From Hoeflea sp. 108 (GTDB lineage Bacteria > Pseudomonadota > Alphaproteobacteria > Rhizobiales > Rhizobiaceae), in contig NZ_KB890024.1 of assembly GCF_000372965.1 (NCBI RefSeq), forward strand, positions 5,233,304-5,244,579: a stretch of DNA of 11,276 nucleotides, written 5' to 3'. Positions 8,617-11,276 of this stretch are shown here, one piece after another. The notes beneath the pieces are model-generated. The model worked only from the letters and a program-made list of their open reading frames with translations. It ran no database searches and was not told the DNA's origin. Each line of letters starts with the position of its first letter. Position 1 is the stretch's first letter. The translations under genes were made by a program, and so were the position numbers.

Positions 8617-11276
8617 ATGACCACCAGTGTTGAGTTCGAGAACGTCAAGGGTGCGCTCGAGGGCGCTTCGGCAGCCGACAACCGTACCGCTGATGGCGGT
8701 GAGCAGATCCTGGCGCAGGCGCAGCAGCCCGCAGCCGATCCGGTTCCCGTAGACGCCGGCTCCGGCCAGCCTGTCCAGACCCCGCAGCCTCAGGCTGCCG
8801 CCCCCGCCCAGCCGACACAGGCCGAATATGTCGCCGACGCCTCCAACGTCGTACACCTGCCGGCCAATGTCTCGATCGACAACATCAAGGTCGACGGCGA
8901 CAACCTCGTTCTCGAACAGGCCGACGGCAGCGTCATCGTCATCAAGGATGCCGCCTCCAACGTGCCGACCTTCCTGCTCGGCGATGTCGAGGTTCCGCGC
9001 GTTGCCCTGATCGCCGCGCTTGAAGCCGGCGGCATCAACGTCGCCTTCGGCGCCGACGGCTCGATCTCGGCCAATGCAGGCGGAGCCAACAGCTCCGGCG
9101 GCAATTTCGAACTGCCGGCCGGCGGCATCGGCGACGGCTTCGACCTTTCCATGCTTCTGCCCCCGACCGCGCTGGCCTTCCCGCAATATGACGGCGAGGA
9201 GCTGACCATTGGCGAGCGCATCAACAGGGCGCCTTCCATCGACATAGCGCCCGGGATCGGCGGTGGCTCCGGTATCGTTCACGAGGCGGGCCTGGATGAA
9301 GGGGGCTCGAATGCCGGCGCGGCCAGCGAGTTTGCCACCGGCACCTTCAAACTGTCCGATCCGGATGGGTTGAGCGATCTCAAGACGCTGACCATCAATG
9401 GCAAGACGGTCAGCATTGCCGATCTCGTCGGCCAGACCTTTGATGGTCAGCATGGCACCCTGACGATTACCGGCTATGATCCGGTGACAGGCGTTGCTAC
9501 CTACCGCTACGAGTTGACCGGGGCCACCACCGACGTGCCCGGAGCGGACGAGACGGATCGCTTCACGCTTGTGGTTTCGGACGGCAAGGCATCATCGGCG
9601 CCGGCCAGCATCACGATCGAGATCGTTGACGACGTTCCGCTGGCCGTCGACGACAAGGCCATCTCGGTTGTCGAGGGTGGTGCTGCGATCGGCGGCAACG
9701 TGATGGACAATGACACGCCCGGCGCCGATGGCGCCCGTGTGACGTCGGTGACCATCGGCGGCAATGAACATGCGGTCGCCGCCGAAGGCACGACCACGGT
9801 CACGACGGCGAACGGCACCTATACCTTCCAGTCGAATGGCGCCTGGACGTTCACGCCGGTTGCGAGCCTGAACAATGCCGAAGGCGTGAGCGCCGGTTTC
9901 ACCTATGTCATCACCGACGGCGACGGCGACACCTCGAGCGCGGCGCAGCCGATCACGATCACCGACGGCGATGGGCCGAAGGTGGTGGGCGAAGGGATTT
10001 CGCTGACCGTTGACGACCAGAACCTGACCGACGGCTCGACCCCCGGCGAGACCACTGCTACCGACTCGATTGTTTTCACGCCCGGCTCGGACGCGATCGC
10101 CTCGATCGTCTTCGGCGACACGACCGGCCTCGATGGCGGCCTGACGTGGGAGCGTGTGTCCGACACCGAGATCGTCGGCAGGGACGGCGAGACGGTGGTG
10201 GTGACGCTGACGCTGGTTCGCGACGGCAACAAGGCCGACGTGACGGTGACGCTGAACAACAATTACGCCCACCACAGCGACATCAGCGCGGACGATCTCG
10301 CCAATCTTGGCTCGGTCAAGGTGGTCGCCACCGACACCGACGGCGACAGCGCCGAAGGCACCGTCAATGTCGGCGTGTCCGACGACGTGCCTGTTGCGGT
10401 CGCAGACACGGCTGTCTCGGTTGTCGAGGGCGGCGCTGAGATTAGCGGCAACGTGATGACCAACGACACACCCGGCGCCGATGGCGCCAAGGTGACGTCG
10501 GTGACCATCGGCGGCAATGAACATGCGGTCGCCGCCGAAGGCACGACCACGGTCACGACTCCGAACGGCACCTATACCTTCCAGTCGAACGGCGCCTGGA
10601 CGTTCACGCCGGTTGCGAGCCTGAACAATGCCGAAGGCGTGAGCGCCGGTTTCACCTATGTCATCACCGACGGCGACGGCGACACCTCGAGCGCGGCGCA
10701 GCCGATCACGATCACCGACGGCGATGGGCCGAAGGTGGTGGGCGAAGGGATTTCGCTGACCGTTGACGACCAGAACCTGACCGACGGCTCGACCCCCGGC
10801 GAGACCACTGCTACCGACTCGATTGTTTTCACGCCCGGCTCGGACGCGATCGCCTCGATCGTCTTCGGCGACACGACCGGCCTCGATGGCGGCCTGACGT
10901 GGGAGCGTGTGTCCGACACCGAGATCGTCGGCAGGGACGGCGAGACGGTGGTGGTGACGCTGACGCTGGTTCGCGACGGCAACAAGGCCGACGTGACGGT
11001 GACGCTGAACAACAATTACGCCCACCACAGCGACATCAGCGCGGACGATCTCGCCAATCTTGGCTCGGTCAAGGTGGTCGCCACCGACACCGACGGCGAC
11101 AGCGCCGAAGGCACCGTCAATGTCGGCGTGTCCGACGACGTGCCTGTTGCGGTTGCAGACACGGCTGTCTCGGTTGTCGAGGGTGGTGCTGCGATCGGCG
11201 GCAACGTGATGGACAATGACACGCCCGGCGCCGATGGCGCCCGTGTGACGTCGGTGACCATCGGCGGCAATGAACA
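8617..11276 (+). CDS. Giant repeat adhesin, type I-secreted (RTX/LapA-like, VCBS and T1SS-143 repeats), 3' end missing
   Basis: 886 complete codons are present and the frame is open at the window edge, so the protein is much larger. ATG 8617 is the only reasonable start: an in-frame stop lies at 8599-8601 and AGGGG is eight bases upstream. There is no Sec signal peptide, as expected for type I secretion with a C-terminal signal (not in the window). Residues 1-70 are a Gln/Pro/Ala-rich linker. Residues about 78-195 form a small folded module (NVVHLPANVSIDNIKVDGDN, VPTFLLGDVEVPRVALIAAL) recalling N-terminal prefix or retention modules of Bap/LapA-type adhesins. A degenerate repeat domain follows (about 205-340). 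From Ser350 come tandem 251-residue units, each a VCBS/cadherin-like half (EGG...GNVMDNDTPGADG..., NGTYTFQSNGAWTFTP) and a T1SS-143-like half (ITDGDGPKVVGEGISLTVDD to VATDTDGDSAEG). Asp/Gly-rich TDGDGD motifs suggest calcium-stiffened folds. Expected role: surface attachment or biofilm. Confidence 0.9.
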   Translation, partial: MTTSVEFENVKGALEGASAADNRTADGGEQILAQAQQPAADPVPVDAGSGQPVQTPQPQAAAPAQPTQAEYVADASNVVHLPANVSIDNIKVDGDNLVLEQADGSVIVIKDAASNVPTFLLGDVEVPRVALIAALEAGGINVAFGADGSISANAGGANSSGGNFELPAGGIGDGFDLSMLLPPTALAFPQYDGEELTIGERINRAPSIDIAPGIGGGSGIVHEAGLDEGGSNAGAASEFATGTFKLSDPDGLSDLKTLTINGKTVSIADLVGQTFDGQHGTLTITGYDPVTGVATYRYELTGATTDVPGADETDRFTLVVSDGKASSAPASITIEIVDDVPLAVDDKAISVVEGGAAIGGNVMDNDTPGADGARVTSVTIGGNEHAVAAEGTTTVTTANGTYTFQSNGAWTFTPVASLNNAEGVSAGFTYVITDGDGDTSSAAQPITITDGDGPKVVGEGISLTVDDQNLTDGSTPGETTATDSIVFTPGSDAIASIVFGDTTGLDGGLTWERVSDTEIVGRDGETVVVTLTLVRDGNKADVTVTLNNNYAHHSDISADDLANLGSVKVVATDTDGDSAEGTVNVGVSDDVPVAVADTAVSVVEGGAEISGNVMTNDTPGADGAKVTSVTIGGNEHAVAAEGTTTVTTPNGTYTFQSNGAWTFTPVASLNNAEGVSAGFTYVITDGDGDTSSAAQPITITDGDGPKVVGEGISLTVDDQNLTDGSTPGETTATDSIVFTPGSDAIASIVFGDTTGLDGGLTWERVSDTEIVGRDGETVVVTLTLVRDGNKADVTVTLNNNYAHHSDISADDLANLGSVKVVATDTDGDSAEGTVNVGVSDDVPVAVADTAVSVVEGGAAIGGNVMDNDTPGADGARVTSVTIGGNE
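9664..11276 (+). repeat. Tandem 753-bp intragenic repeats in the adhesin gene (two full, one partial)
   Basis: Unit 1 is 9664-10416, unit 2 is 10417-11169 and unit 3 is 11170-11276 (cut by the window end). The period is exactly 753 bp, or 251 codons, so the frame is kept. By eye, 9838-10400 and 10591-11153 are identical over 563 bases, while the first 174 bases of units 1 and 2 differ at about 15 positions. Unit 3 matches unit 1, not unit 2, over its whole visible length. Residues 350-600 and 601-851 are the corresponding protein units. Confidence 0.95.

Noticed and set aside
9592..11028. Minus-strand frame of 478 codons opposite the adhesin repeats
   Set aside because: It is itself repetitive because it mirrors the 753-bp repeats, which are in frame on both strands. 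The plus-strand reading gives a recognisable adhesin with start and ribosome binding site.
9664..11276. CRISPR-like or mobile repeat array
   Set aside because: The repeat is 753 bp, in frame and part of a coding gene; there are no short repeat-spacer units and no transposase or terminal inverted repeats.

Overview
The window reads as chromosome of a GC-rich alphaproteobacterium, most likely Rhizobiales (Mesorhizobium or Phyllobacteriaceae-like). This rests on the 23S and 5S rRNA sequence character, an initiator tRNA placed directly after the 5S gene (the usual alphaproteobacterial rrn order), strongly GC-biased third codon positions, and a DUF6455-like cysteine protein typical of that group. 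The genus is an inference; no database comparison was possible.

Layout. Bases 1 to about 2335 are the 3' five-sixths of a 23S rRNA gene (5' end outside the window). A structured spacer, a 5S rRNA gene (2453-2570), a second structured spacer with a terminator-like hairpin and two tandem copies of a hairpin repeat, the initiator tRNA-fMet (2771-2847) and a strong hairpin terminator (2854-2888) follow. Next comes an A+C-rich stretch without a supported gene, then a minus-strand gene for a small cysteine-rich DUF6455-like protein (3133-3558). After a 390-base intergenic region, a plus-strand two-gene operon encodes an RND-type efflux pump: the periplasmic adaptor (3950-5233) and, 13 bases on, the inner-membrane HAE1/MdtB-like pump (5247-8348). 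No outer-membrane channel or regulator gene is beside it, so the pump presumably borrows a TolC-like channel encoded elsewhere.

From 8617 to the right edge runs the start of a very large surface protein, open at the window end. It has no Sec signal peptide, has a Pro/Gln/Ala-rich N-terminal linker and a folded N-terminal module, then tandem 251-residue (753-bp) repeats that each join a VCBS/cadherin-like half to a T1SS-143-like half. This is the architecture of type I-secreted RTX/LapA-type adhesins. The repeat DNA is almost identical from copy to copy, with a 563-bp exact match between copies 1 and 2, and its few variants follow an A-B-A pattern.

Most of the window is conventional (rrn operon, RND pump). 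The parts most worth a second look are the recently homogenised adhesin repeats, the perfect AT-rich inverted repeat upstream of the adhesin, the twin hairpins in the 5S-tRNA spacer, and the initiator tRNA with an A-U pair where most bacteria have G-C. I saw no convincing evidence of a wholly new system.
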